The notes: a model not told the origin generated them from the letters alone. A DNA stretch of 64,000 nucleotides from DATASD01 sp035276765 (GCA_035276765.1 DATELH010000001.1:62001-126000), one strand, 5' to 3'. Shown: positions 7,483-16,160, counted from the first letter of the stretch. Made by a program: numbers and translations.

Positions 7483-8564
7483 AGATTTGTTCCTTCCATA
7501 ATTGGCTGGGCTTGCAAGGCCACGGGTGCTGACTTTTCCCTTAGCGTAGATATCTCTTGGTATTGCGTATTCTCTCTCAACGCAAAAATTAACCGCGAAA
7601 CTTTTAGTGAATTATCGACACTGAGCAGAGTATCAATTGACTGGCTCCTACTGTGCTCATGCAGCTTTTTTAGGTTGGCCGCCAGGTGATCATCATCAAT
7701 GACTTTGGTTTCGGAGGTATCGCCTTTGCAGTCTAAGACAGTTACTTGTGCCTTATATCTTTCCAAACCTTCGACTGGGTCGAAAGAAACAACGTAGTCT
7801 CTCAACTCAGTTTTAACTTCCAGACTTCGAACGACAGCCAAATTAGAGGATATAGACTGATTATCCACCCTGAAGTCACCCAAGAATGATTTAAGTGTTA
7901 CAAGCGTATTGCTCGCCGACAGTTTTATTACAAAGCCTTCGTTATGAGCTACGTCAGCGTCTATGTAAATGGTACTTTTACTTATATTCAGATCTGCAAG
8001 CTCAAAACCCAATCCCTGCACCACCGCAATCATGTGAGGTAGCTCTATACCCAGCGAACCCAGGTATGCGTCAACAAACCTCCCGCTGGCTACGTCAGCA
8101 AGCCTATTTTTGGACAATTCGGCAGTAACTTCCAGCACCTTCAAGTTTTGTCGGGCAATGTCTTCTGCAACGACTGCAAGAGCTGAGGATAAATAGTACG
8201 ATTCGTTTACAACGATTCTTTCCTTAAAGTCAGCCAGTTCGGTCTCGGTCAGCAAGACACGTATGGCTTCCAGTTCGGCTTCGTCAGATGCCAGCGGCTT
8301 TTCTATCAAAACGCCGCGTGGTAATGGCTTTATATGCTCTAGTGTCCACTCCAGAGACTGCAGATGAAAAGAAGCGGGCGTTGATATATCGACAATCAAA
8401 TCTTCGTATGACTCACTCTCCTCATAGAGTCTGAAGCCATCGCTCTCAGCTTGATGTTGCTTCCGAATATCTACATCATAGACTGACACATGACGCCCCA
8501 GCGATTGCCATATAAACGCTTTAATGCGGCCTATTTTGCCGTAACCTATAACAAGAACATCCAT
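7479..8564 (-). CDS. Gfo/Idh/MocA-type oxidoreductase
   Basis: The N-terminus VLVIGYGKIGRIK is a Rossmann NAD(P)-binding loop (GxGxxG) and is followed near residue 98 by VLIEKPLA, the EKP signature of the Gfo/Idh/MocA family. The ATG at 8564 (361 residues) is preferred to a GTG three codons upstream. These enzymes oxidise or reduce sugar or cyclitol hydroxyls with NAD(P). The C-terminal substrate domain is poorly conserved, so the substrate cannot be given. The stop overlaps the PRTase start by 4 bp. The neighbours on the upstream side are an isomerase-like TIM barrel and an AroE-like dehydrogenase, a combination known from inositol and quinate/shikimate metabolism. Confidence 0.78.
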   Translation of the reverse strand: MDVLVIGYGKIGRIKAFIWQSLGRHVSVYDVDIRKQHQAESDGFRLYEESESYEDLIVDISTPASFHLQSLEWTLEHIKPLPRGVLIEKPLASDEAELEAIRVLLTETELADFKERIVVNESYYLSSALAVVAEDIARQNLKVLEVTAELSKNRLADVASGRFVDAYLGSLGIELPHMIAVVQGLGFELADLNISKSTIYIDADVAHNEGFVIKLSASNTLVTLKSFLGDFRVDNQSISSNLAVVRSLEVKTELRDYVVSFDPVEGLERYKAQVTVLDCKGDTSETKVIDDDHLAANLKKLHEHSRSQSIDTLLSVDNSLKVSRLIFALRENTQYQEISTLREKSAPVALQAQPIMEGTNL

Positions 8565-8598
8565 AATGCCCACTTTCGGTAATTAGCGCCTTGGTATT

Positions 8599-9447
8599 TT
8601 AGACGTTTAAATGATTTACAAGTTCTTTGGTTGCTTTTATTGATTCAACCGATGCACCGATTTTGTCCCTCTTAGCATGCGTTTCGACAGTGAAAAATAG
8701 ATCCGACAAACCAAGCTGGTGGATCGAAGCGAGTATTGTTTTATAGTCTACCTGCCCCTGACCCGTTGGTAGGTATATTTTTCGTCCGTCTTCCATTACA
8801 AAGTCTTTAACGTGAACATAGCCTAGACGTTTCGCTACTCCCGCCAAGAATACATCATCTATTTCCTCATCCAACTCGATGAGATTCGCAATGTCGAGCC
8901 ACAGTTTCAAACGAGAGTTCTGCTGATTGGCAAGCAATTCAATAATCTGTTGCTTAGTATGCACCCTGCATACCGGCTCATTCTCAATATAGAGGTCAAT
9001 GTTATATTTCTTCGCCAGCTCCAAAGCAAAGGCGAGTAAAGGGTCTTGAGCAAATACAGTCCCAGCGTTCTCTGCACGCCCCAGCCCAGAAAAAATACGC
9101 AATCGTGGGATGGAGAGGTCGGATGCTATCTCAAATGTCCGCTCGATAATCTGACGCTTCTCTTCGTCGCTAAGACGCGGATTGAAACCAAAGCTGTCAT
9201 GCTCAATATCGGGATCATCAGGACTAACATACCACTTAAAAAGAGGCGTGGCAGCAGCAATTAGTTCAATGTCCACCTCATCGACTTTTCTCTTAAAGTC
9301 TGTAACTTCCTCATCAGACCAAAAGACAAAGTTCTTTTGGTTGACCGTCCGTAACTCACCATACTTCACGTCACATTCCTTCATAGTTTGAATTGCAACG
9401 TCTAGGTCGTCAGAAATCTCATCAAAGTTAATACCTACCTTATACAT
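8599..9447 (-). CDS. Sugar phosphate isomerase/epimerase-like TIM barrel
   Basis: The 282-residue protein has the metal-ligand pattern of the xylose-isomerase-like / AP endonuclease 2 superfamily: Glu in LYIENEP near residue 152, Asp in WLDIANL, His in YVHVKDF, and Glu in FTVETHAKRD. Members include hydroxypyruvate isomerase, inosose isomerase and dehydratase (IolI/IolE) and 3-dehydroshikimate dehydratase. Given the AroE-like gene just upstream (8-bp overlap), a dehydroshikimate- or inosose-like substrate is plausible but not proven. It is the second gene of the operon. Confidence 0.8.
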   Translation of the reverse strand: MYKVGINFDEISDDLDVAIQTMKECDVKYGELRTVNQKNFVFWSDEEVTDFKRKVDEVDIELIAAATPLFKWYVSPDDPDIEHDSFGFNPRLSDEEKRQIIERTFEIASDLSIPRLRIFSGLGRAENAGTVFAQDPLLAFALELAKKYNIDLYIENEPVCRVHTKQQIIELLANQQNSRLKLWLDIANLIELDEEIDDVFLAGVAKRLGYVHVKDFVMEDGRKIYLPTGQGQVDYKTILASIHQLGLSDLFFTVETHAKRDKIGASVESIKATKELVNHLNV

Positions 9448-10303
9448 GCTGTAGTTCCTTTTGCATTAAGTCGTGTATTTTCTGTAAATCGTGAATGTTT
9501 ATCTGTAGATTACGGTCGAACCAAATGCCTAGTGCTCCGACACCCTGGTAAATCATCATCCAAAGGCCATCAATCGTAATAGCACCGTTGGCTTCGAAAT
9601 ACTCAAGTAGTGGTGTCCTGAGAGGGTTAAATACTGCATCCAGAAATACTTTGCCTTCTAGCGGTGCACCTTCCAATAGGGCTGTATCGAACGGCAAAGC
9701 CTCTTTGCCAACCATTCCTGCGGAAGTGGCATTAATTATCAACTGCGACTGCTCAACGAGCTTCCTTACTTCCGAATACGGATGCAGAGTAACGCCCAAC
9801 TTACTGCTACTCTCCTGTAATTTTTGCGTATTCGCGCTTGTCGCCGCGCGATGGACGATATGTATATCATGTACGCCTAACTGCTTACATGCGTAGACAG
9901 CCGCCCGTGCAGCGCCACCAGTGCCAAAGATAACTGCCGAGGGATATGTCTGTCTGTCGCCAAACTGTTTTATGGATTCCACTATGCCCATCCAGTCGGT
10001 GTTATAGCCGATATTTGCCTTACCTAGCTTAATAGTGTTGACTGCTCCCAAGTCCTCGACAACCGTATCGAGCTTGTCCAAGTAGCTAATCACATCGAGC
10101 TTGTATGGCAACGTTACATTCAAACCGACAAAACGCAGTGTATTAAATGCTTTGAGTGACTGTTTCAGCTCGTCTGGTTCGACATTCACTCTAATGTGTT
10201 GGTAAAAACTTGGCAGATCTGCCGTCTTAGCGAGTTCTTTGTACAGCACATAGGACACACTATGGTCGGTCGGATTGCCGATCAATGCAGAGTAATTCAT
10301 CAA
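9440..10303 (-). CDS. aroE-like: Shikimate/quinate dehydrogenase-like protein (AroE family)
   Basis: All AroE family landmarks are present in 287 residues: IGNPTDHSVS at the N-terminus (a Tyr follows where most enzymes have Pro), NVTLPYK with the catalytic Lys, GYNTDW, the NADP loop GTGGAARA, NATSAGM and FLDAVFNPLRTPLL. It should reduce 3-dehydroshikimate or a related cyclohexenone with NAD(P)H. No other shikimate-pathway gene is visible here, and streamlined CPR genomes usually lack the pathway, so it probably works in the local cluster rather than in aromatic amino acid synthesis. It is the first gene of the operon and has a leader of about 180 nt. Confidence 0.85.
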   Translation of the reverse strand: MMNYSALIGNPTDHSVSYVLYKELAKTADLPSFYQHIRVNVEPDELKQSLKAFNTLRFVGLNVTLPYKLDVISYLDKLDTVVEDLGAVNTIKLGKANIGYNTDWMGIVESIKQFGDRQTYPSAVIFGTGGAARAAVYACKQLGVHDIHIVHRAATSANTQKLQESSSKLGVTLHPYSEVRKLVEQSQLIINATSAGMVGKEALPFDTALLEGAPLEGKVFLDAVFNPLRTPLLEYFEANGAITIDGLWMMIYQGVGALGIWFDRNLQINIHDLQKIHDLMQKELQHV

Positions 10304-10495
10304 AGCCTCTTTTATTTGTTACTAAGGAGCTTTTTGCCTGAGAGTAATATCAACAAAGTATTGCTGATAGAAGCCCACAAAATTTTAGAAAATAAGCTAG
10401 AATGCACTATTACGAGATGGAGGAGCCGAAGTCCGCATATCAGGTATCCTTTCTGCAAGTGGCAGTGGCCAACCTTATTAATGCTCGCTAGTATA
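10304..10495 (-). promoter_or_regulatory. Promoter and long leader of the AroE-like operon
   Basis: On the minus strand an extended -10 (TGCTATACT; the hexamer is at 10490-10495) predicts transcription from about 10483, giving a leader near 180 nt before ATG 10303. Most genes in this window have almost no leader, so a structured or regulated 5' UTR is suspected. CGGACTTCGG-type and CTCTCAGGCAAAAAG elements occur in it, but no known riboswitch fits. No open reading frame worth calling lies between 10304 and 10651. Confidence 0.4.
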
Positions 10496-10553
10496 GCATA
10501 GGTTTCCTGACAAAGTACTGAAGGCTCTGCATTCACAAAAAAATGTTAAGTTT

Positions 10554-10645
10554 ACGCCCTAAGTGAATCGAACTCATTTTAACAGAGGCATACATCAAAA
10601 AAAGAGCCTCACACAATAGTTGGTGGAACTCTTTTGATCTGTAAC
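10554..10645. repeat. Palindromic intergenic module D next to tRNA-Glu
   Basis: Nested arms ATCAAAAAAAGAG (10594-10606) and CTCTTTTGAT (10629-10638) lie inside TTTTaaCAGA/TCTGtaacAAAA arms. At 10554-10580 the minus strand reads TGAGTTCGATTCACTTAGGG, like a decayed tRNA T-arm, and aligns with the corresponding part of module C over about 40 bp. The hairpin with its T-tract on the minus strand probably terminates tRNA-Glu. Confidence 0.5.
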
Positions 10646-10651
10646 AAAATT

Positions 10652-10726
<75 letters not shown>

Positions 10727-10742
10727 ACGAATGAGGAAGATT

Positions 10743-10870
10743 AATTTTATGCTCGCATAAAATTATCTGCTGAATGAGTGGGCCGCATATGCCAAGCATA
10801 TGGGACCAGCCCCTATGCGCTAAAGCACATGGACCAAATCCTAAAAGTGCGGCATGTAAGCGCGCCGCAC
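10743..10870. repeat. Array of four consecutive short hairpins
   Basis: Four palindromes follow each other between tRNA-Glu and the surface-protein terminator: AATTTTATG-CTCG-CATAAAATT (10743-10764), GCATATG-CCAAG-CATATG (about 10785-10802), an imperfect TATGCGC-TAAA-GCACATG (about 10814-10831) and GTGCGGC-10 nt-GCCGCAC (10847-10870). No gene is visible between 10727 and 11041. It could be a small structured RNA or stacked terminators. Confidence 0.4.
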
Positions 10871-10916
10871 CTTCGCTGTTTGGACTGACTTATTTTACCA
10901 CAACAGAGGGAAAAAT

Positions 10917-10948
10917 GAAATCCCCCAGACGTTAATCTGAGGGATTTC
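10917..10948 (-). terminator. Rho-independent terminator of the LPNTG surface protein gene
   Basis: GAAATCCC and GGGATTTC form an 8-bp stem, and the minus strand continues with ATTTTT. Confidence 0.7.
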
Positions 10949-11041
10949 GAGTTGTCCTAGAGCGGTCAGTCATTGCTCGTTACGTGTTACTGTAGCACGT
11001 TTCGGAGCGCTAAGCTACCGTTTATCCACAGGTTTCGCTTT

Positions 11042-12463
11042 TTACAAGCTAACCACGCGGGCAAGACGACGCTTTTGAACGAAGAAGTGTGCTGCCGTAC
11101 CGAGGATCGAGGTGCCTGCGAACAGGCCGATCACGTTACCTGCACCCGTGTTAGGAAGGGTTGGGGCGGGCGTGGTTGGGCTGGCAGGAGTACACTCGGG
11201 CGAGCCAGGAGCCGGGGTACCGCCAGGGGTACATGGCTTGGGGCTACACTCTTGGCTGCCAGGGGCGGGCGTGCCACCAGGTTGGCAAGGTTGCGGCGGC
11301 AAGGTTGGACTCACCTTGGCAACACAGCTGCCCGTACCGACAACGGTTTGGTCGCCAGTTGGAGTGGTAAAGTGCAAGGTTGGAGTGACGTTGTAGTCGC
11401 CAGCTTTGGCGTAGGTGTGGTTGGTTGTAGCCGTCAGGCCACCGTTACCAGGCTTCACGCCAGTGGTCTTGTTGCCGTCACCGAAGTCGAAGTCGACACC
11501 AGTGAAGGTTGCGCCGTTGCCAGCCGAAGCCTTCAAGGTGAACTGGTAGCTCAACTTGTCGTCTTTGCTAGGCATGGTCACCTGCAAGTAGGTACAAGCG
11601 AAGAATGGAGCTTCAACCTTTACAGGCTTGGCACAGCTGCCGCCAGGGACAGTAGCCTTGATGCCGCCGCCAGGCAATTTAAAGTAAGCGGTCACGGTTG
11701 CCGTCCAGTTACCCGGCTTGGTGTACGTGTGAGTAACTTTGGCCGCGGCGTCGATTTGGTCGACAGGCTTGCTGCCATCACCGAAGTCGTAGGTTACGTG
11801 GTCAAAGGTTGCGCCGTTGGCAAAGCTCACGGCCGAGCTAAAGTCGTAGGTGTTCAACTTGCCTGCAACAGGTGTCATGTTCAGCATGTTACAGCTGTAT
11901 GAAGGTGTTACCGGCTTGAAGGTGGTGATCGGGTTACCACAAGGAGTCATGATGGCTGCTTGCATTTCGCCGCGGTCGTTAAAGAGTACGAATACCGGCA
12001 AGCTGTCGTGGATCATCACGGCGGTGTCTGCCGAACCGTACAGCGTTTCGCCAGCAAGGCCATAAGGAACCTGCGGATAGTGCGAGTTGGCGTGGCGGCC
12101 AAGGCTCCACACGTCAGTAGCCACAACGCGGCCATCAACAACTACGGTGCCGTCCTTAAGGGCTACACCCGGCTTAGCCGAAGACACAAACCGACCATAA
12201 TCGCTTGGCGACAGGCCAAAGCGGGCGTAAATGGCGCCAAGGTCTGCCTGGCTGTTAATGTGGTTAATCAAATCCTGGGGATTGCTGTAACCACAGTTAA
12301 TAATAGAGTTAGAGGAACAGTCAGGAGCCGCTGAGGTTTTTTGCCTCGTTGCCACACCGGCGCCTGCAGCTCCCACTACGGCGAGGGCGAACACGCTTGC
12401 GATGATAACCTGCTTGGCAGATACGCGGCGCAACCGTGTCAGTGCATTGGTTAATACGTTCAT
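11042..12463 (-). CDS. Sortase-anchored surface protein with two PKD domains (LPNTG)
   Basis: The 473-residue precursor has a signal sequence (membrane segment about residues 18-40), a cysteine-containing unknown domain, two PKD domains marked by YDFGDG...THTYTKPGNW and FDFGDGN...NHTYAKAGDY, a Pro/Thr/Cys-rich stalk with a repeated PGGTPAPGS unit, and a C-terminal sorting signal of LPNTG, hydrophobic segment and QKRRLAR. Sortase should cleave after Thr and attach it to the wall. PKD domains commonly mediate adhesion or carbohydrate contact. An AGGGAGGTGTT Shine-Dalgarno precedes the ATG. The sortase is encoded at 37186. In an epibiont it is a candidate host-contact protein. Confidence 0.9.
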   Translation of the reverse strand: MNVLTNALTRLRRVSAKQVIIASVFALAVVGAAGAGVATRQKTSAAPDCSSNSIINCGYSNPQDLINHINSQADLGAIYARFGLSPSDYGRFVSSAKPGVALKDGTVVVDGRVVATDVWSLGRHANSHYPQVPYGLAGETLYGSADTAVMIHDSLPVFVLFNDRGEMQAAIMTPCGNPITTFKPVTPSYSCNMLNMTPVAGKLNTYDFSSAVSFANGATFDHVTYDFGDGSKPVDQIDAAAKVTHTYTKPGNWTATVTAYFKLPGGGIKATVPGGSCAKPVKVEAPFFACTYLQVTMPSKDDKLSYQFTLKASAGNGATFTGVDFDFGDGNKTTGVKPGNGGLTATTNHTYAKAGDYNVTPTLHFTTPTGDQTVVGTGSCVAKVSPTLPPQPCQPGGTPAPGSQECSPKPCTPGGTPAPGSPECTPASPTTPAPTLPNTGAGNVIGLFAGTSILGTAAHFFVQKRRLARVVSL

Positions 12464-12560
12464 AACACCTCCCTTGATGTTCGTTCTATATTAACACATC
12501 AAACCGCTTTTGTCAATAATTATAGGTTGTGGGGTTTGCAACGCTATGGCCCCTTGCAAA

Positions 12561-14792
12561 TTATTTGCGCGTTGTGTCGGTGTGAACCACGTTTTCGTGT
12601 TCGGGGAGGAGTTTGCGTTTGGCAAAACTGAAGCCAAAAGTACTGCCCTTGCCTTCCTGGCTCTTAAAAATGATGGCGCCGCCCTGCGCAACGACAACCT
12701 TCTTGGCCATAAACAAGCCAAGCCCTGTGCCATCCGGCCGGGCGCGCTTGGCGTTTTCAGCGCGGTAAAACTTGGTGAATAAGTGGTGCTGTTCGTGTCT
12801 CGGCACGCCAATGCCGTCATCCTCCACCGTAAACTCAACAGTTTGCGGCTTCTCCACCAAATTCACCGTAATATGTCCGCCAGGCGGCGTGTAATAAATG
12901 GCGTTATCGATAAAGTTCATGATGACTTGGCGAGTTTTGGTTTCGTCCATCATGAGCGTTGGAAAATGTTGCGGCAGGTGGTACGTGAGCGTGAGATTGC
13001 GCCCTTCAGCTGTCTCGATGAGCTGTTCGACCTCGCCTTTAATAACGTCGGCCAGGTTAGTCGAAACCGGCTCAATCAAAAACTTGCCCGTACGCAAACG
13101 CGACACATTTAACAGATCTGATATGAGATACACCATGCGCTGAGCGCTGATAAATGATTGGTTAAGGAGCTTGCGCTGCATGCCATTGATTTTGCCAGCA
13201 TCACCGTCGAGCACCATACTGACATATCCTTTCACAGAGGTCAGCGGCGTGCGTAACTGGTGGCTGGCCATGCTGATAAAATCGTCCTTGGTCTCGTCAA
13301 GCAGCTTGAGCTTGTCGTTTGTGCGCCGCAACTTACGGGTGGCATCGTCAATTTTTTCTTGGAGAGTTTCGTTAAAATGTTCAATCTCTTTAAACCTAAG
13401 AGCATTTTGTACTGCAATAACGAGCTGGTTAGATAAGGCATTAATAACCGATATGTCTTGTTTATTGTAGGGGTTTCCACTTCTTTTCGCGCCAACAATA
13501 ATGTGGCCTAGTTGTTTTGAACCTCCACCTTCCAATCGTGCAAGAACCGCTATATCGTATTTATTAAGCGTGCGTTTTAGTTCCCGATCTTCTTCATTCA
13601 AATCGTTCGTAACGATCGCCTGAGAATCATTTGTAAGATTTCTGTGAATTCTTTCCAGCTCACTCTTTAAGAAATGTTTGTCAGCGGTACCTCCTGCAAT
13701 ATATGAAGTATATGAATCGGCTGGACGCAATACAATCAAGCAAAACTCAGCTTTAAGGCTCTCACGTACCACCTCTGCTACTTCGTGGAGCAAAACATTG
13801 ACATCAAGCGTAGAGATGACAATTTCACCGATCTGGTTAAAAAATTCCTGTGGCTCATAGTAATCTCTGAAAAATAATTTATTTGTCGCTCGATTAAAGT
13901 AGCCCTTAAGGACTTGGAAGGAGCCGGCAATAGCTAGGGTCACGATAGATAACAATAAAAGAGTCGTCGACTTCAATGAGGTATGCAAGATGGAATTTGC
14001 TAAAACACTAACAATCCCCACGTAGATTACAGCAGTAACAAAGAGCGTAATAGCGTAAACAACGCTGCGGAACACATAGGCGCGAATATCTAAGAATCTA
14101 TAGCGGACTATACAGAGCATCAGTCCAACAGCAAAAATGTCCATGGAGAGTAATCCTAAACCAATATAGTTATCGCCGTGAGTTAGAAAAGGTATGAGTA
14201 CATTCGTAATTATTGCGTATGAGGTGGTCACAATAACAGTCGTCAGAAAGGTTTTAGCAGCTTGTTTAGCTCTATAGTCTCCTCTGCTCATTCGATAATT
14301 TAATATCAAACGAACAATAATACTGACAATCAGCAACAAGATACCAACGACATATATTCCATATGGGGTGCCCCGAGTATACATATAGTCTTTAGAAGTC
14401 GTGCTGTAAGTAACATCAGTAAAAATATCGCCACTAAATAACGCACAAAGTTGAAGCAGGGCGCCTAAAATAGCAGCTACGAAGATTACTTGGTAAGCTA
14501 TGCGATGTTTTTGTTGGATATTTCGTTGCGGCGCACTTAATTGACCAATGAAGTAATATGAACCCAATAAAGCAACTGACGGTCCCCAGAAAACAAGATT
14601 ATTCCAAAAAACAAGATGAGTCTGGATGTGCTCAGTAAGGTAGATGAGATATTGCCAAAAGAGGAGGCCAAAGACAATGACGACGAAGCAAAATTTCATA
14701 AGCCTGCTCACGCTATGTGCAAATAGTACGGCCAATGCCACAAAAATGACAACTATACTTGTGATCAGTAGTAAAATAAGCTCGCGCAACAT
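12561..14792 (-). CDS. Sensor histidine kinase with about nine membrane helices and a GAF domain
   Basis: The 743-residue protein begins with roughly nine hydrophobic helices (residues 5-297), followed by a GAF-like domain (about 330-470), a coiled linker, the HisKA H-box ASHQLRTPLTS (about residue 510) and an HATPase domain with NFIDNAIYYTPP, DDGIGVPRH and GTGLGLFMAKK boxes. It autophosphorylates on His. No response regulator lies directly beside it on the same strand; the two receiver-only proteins at 17473 and 17911 are possible partners. The multi-helix N-terminus suggests sensing within the membrane. Confidence 0.9.
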   Translation of the reverse strand: MLRELILLLITSIVVIFVALAVLFAHSVSRLMKFCFVVIVFGLLFWQYLIYLTEHIQTHLVFWNNLVFWGPSVALLGSYYFIGQLSAPQRNIQQKHRIAYQVIFVAAILGALLQLCALFSGDIFTDVTYSTTSKDYMYTRGTPYGIYVVGILLLIVSIIVRLILNYRMSRGDYRAKQAAKTFLTTVIVTTSYAIITNVLIPFLTHGDNYIGLGLLSMDIFAVGLMLCIVRYRFLDIRAYVFRSVVYAITLFVTAVIYVGIVSVLANSILHTSLKSTTLLLLSIVTLAIAGSFQVLKGYFNRATNKLFFRDYYEPQEFFNQIGEIVISTLDVNVLLHEVAEVVRESLKAEFCLIVLRPADSYTSYIAGGTADKHFLKSELERIHRNLTNDSQAIVTNDLNEEDRELKRTLNKYDIAVLARLEGGGSKQLGHIIVGAKRSGNPYNKQDISVINALSNQLVIAVQNALRFKEIEHFNETLQEKIDDATRKLRRTNDKLKLLDETKDDFISMASHQLRTPLTSVKGYVSMVLDGDAGKINGMQRKLLNQSFISAQRMVYLISDLLNVSRLRTGKFLIEPVSTNLADVIKGEVEQLIETAEGRNLTLTYHLPQHFPTLMMDETKTRQVIMNFIDNAIYYTPPGGHITVNLVEKPQTVEFTVEDDGIGVPRHEQHHLFTKFYRAENAKRARPDGTGLGLFMAKKVVVAQGGAIIFKSQEGKGSTFGFSFAKRKLLPEHENVVHTDTTRK

Positions 14793-14856
14793 GCTTGAGC
14801 TTATTTTATCATTGTTTTCCTAAACTACGCGGTCCTCTATACAAGACTGTTCAAAT

Positions 14857-16134
14857 TTAGTCAGACTTTGAGTCTGGTAGCCCTACGAATCCTTGGACAA
14901 GTGTTTTCTCGCGATGATTCTTTAAGTGATGCATGGTGACTTCTTTGGCAATGCCCACTGCAGCTACACTACCGATAGCTACATTTATATAATTCGGGTA
15001 GTTTGTTCCCTCTGCATATAGATAAGCATATGGCGCAGCAAAAGCTGCCGATGCCTCAGCCAACCCAAGTACTCGCTTGCCTAATGTTGCGCCACGGTAT
15101 GCCATTTCAAGACCTTGTACATACGGATAAATGGTCGCAAAATCTATACTCCAGAGTGCTTCAACATCCCCATGGAAACCATCAATTTCAGCTGCCGGAA
15201 CTGCACGAACAGCACAATAGGCGGCTAGACCCGCAGTCGCAATTATCTTAGGGTTGACAATAATCTTCCGCCACTTAGGTGATGTTGTTGTTTCGATGTT
15301 GTTTTCTTCAAAGAGCGCTTGAATATCTTTTGGCACTTTCTTAGCATTCAAACCATTAAATACATTGCGCAAGTAGTCCTTGCGCCATTCCATTTTGGGG
15401 TCTTCATTCATTAAAAGAGAACGTACAATATCTTGCGGTTTAACAAGGTACGGTGTCGTCTCAGAACCAAGATAGTGCCTTGGCTGGCCAATCTGATGAA
15501 TATGATCTTCTCCGACTACTCTCGTTAGTCGATTCACAACGCCAGAAACAGTGTTGAGCATCCAGTATCTCTGGCCTTTCTCCATTGAGGCACGCAACAT
15601 ACGTGAGTAGAGCATGAGGACAGCATCTGTCTCATTGTCGCGAACGATTTGCCCATGTTTACCCTCGGCTGCGAGTGCCGAAACCTCAACAGCCTCTGCA
15701 GGCTTAATGTCTGCGAGCTTTTTGACGCCAGCCGCAGATTTTACAGCTTCAATGTCGAGCTCAAAATTCTGAACAGTAGGCAACGATAGAAGGCCTTCCT
15801 TTTTGTCACAGGCAATCTGACGAACTGTTGCTACTTTCTCACCCGTATCCATTAAGAAGTACGTCGAACGATCAGCGTAGTCTGTATAAAGATTATCCTC
15901 ATCAAGATCTTCAGGTGCGATGTATTCTTTTTCTAAATATTTAGACGTGTGCAATCGTTGTGCTTTTAATGTAACTGTCTGCCCAAAAATAGGATCTTCC
16001 GATGAATAGATGCCAGGGATAATCACCTGTAGTTCCACTTCAGGCTTTGGCTGCATTAAATCGAGTTGGGGATGTGTTTCTAAAACGCCGGAGAAAGCTC
16101 CCGACATTGGTAGTGAATGACTCATCGCGGTCAT
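14857..16134 (-). CDS. GNAT-like (autoinducer-synthase-type) acyltransferase with C-terminal membrane helices
   Basis: The 425-residue protein has an N-terminal half resembling the GNAT variant of N-acyl amino acid or autoinducer synthases: EKVATVRQI, LPTVQNFELD, then EVSALAAEG and a GQRYWML segment. Two hydrophobic stretches lie in the C-terminal third (about 320-338 and 385-405). The start at ATG 16134 is set by GGAGG 8 nt upstream; earlier in-frame codons lie in the leader. It has the only textbook sigma70 promoter of the core part and an attenuator-like leader, so expression is probably conditional. The acyltransferase assignment is an inference from pattern. Confidence 0.5.
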   Translation of the reverse strand: MTAMSHSLPMSGAFSGVLETHPQLDLMQPKPEVELQVIIPGIYSSEDPIFGQTVTLKAQRLHTSKYLEKEYIAPEDLDEDNLYTDYADRSTYFLMDTGEKVATVRQIACDKKEGLLSLPTVQNFELDIEAVKSAAGVKKLADIKPAEAVEVSALAAEGKHGQIVRDNETDAVLMLYSRMLRASMEKGQRYWMLNTVSGVVNRLTRVVGEDHIHQIGQPRHYLGSETTPYLVKPQDIVRSLLMNEDPKMEWRKDYLRNVFNGLNAKKVPKDIQALFEENNIETTTSPKWRKIIVNPKIIATAGLAAYCAVRAVPAAEIDGFHGDVEALWSIDFATIYPYVQGLEMAYRGATLGKRVLGLAEASAAFAAPYAYLYAEGTNYPNYINVAIGSVAAVGIAKEVTMHHLKNHREKTLVQGFVGLPDSKSD

Positions 16135-16160
16135 GGTTTTAACCTCCAGACTAGAACAAA

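Noticed and set aside
10304..10345. Glycine riboswitch in the AroE-like leader
   Set aside because: CTCTCAGGCAAAAAGCTCC resembles the 3' part of the glycine aptamer, but the required GGAGAG and GCCGAAGGAGCAA segments upstream are missing.
918..10645. True integron attC sites
   Set aside because: The modules are palindromic with one-sided bulges, but the GTTRRRY/RYYYAAC core pair is not convincingly present and no IntI gene is visible. The tRNA T-arm similarity favours another origin.
10973..11902. 309-codon plus-strand frame opposite the surface protein gene
   Set aside because: It is the shadow of the LPNTG gene. Its Gly/Arg/Val-rich composition is the antisense of a Pro/Thr/Ala-rich protein.
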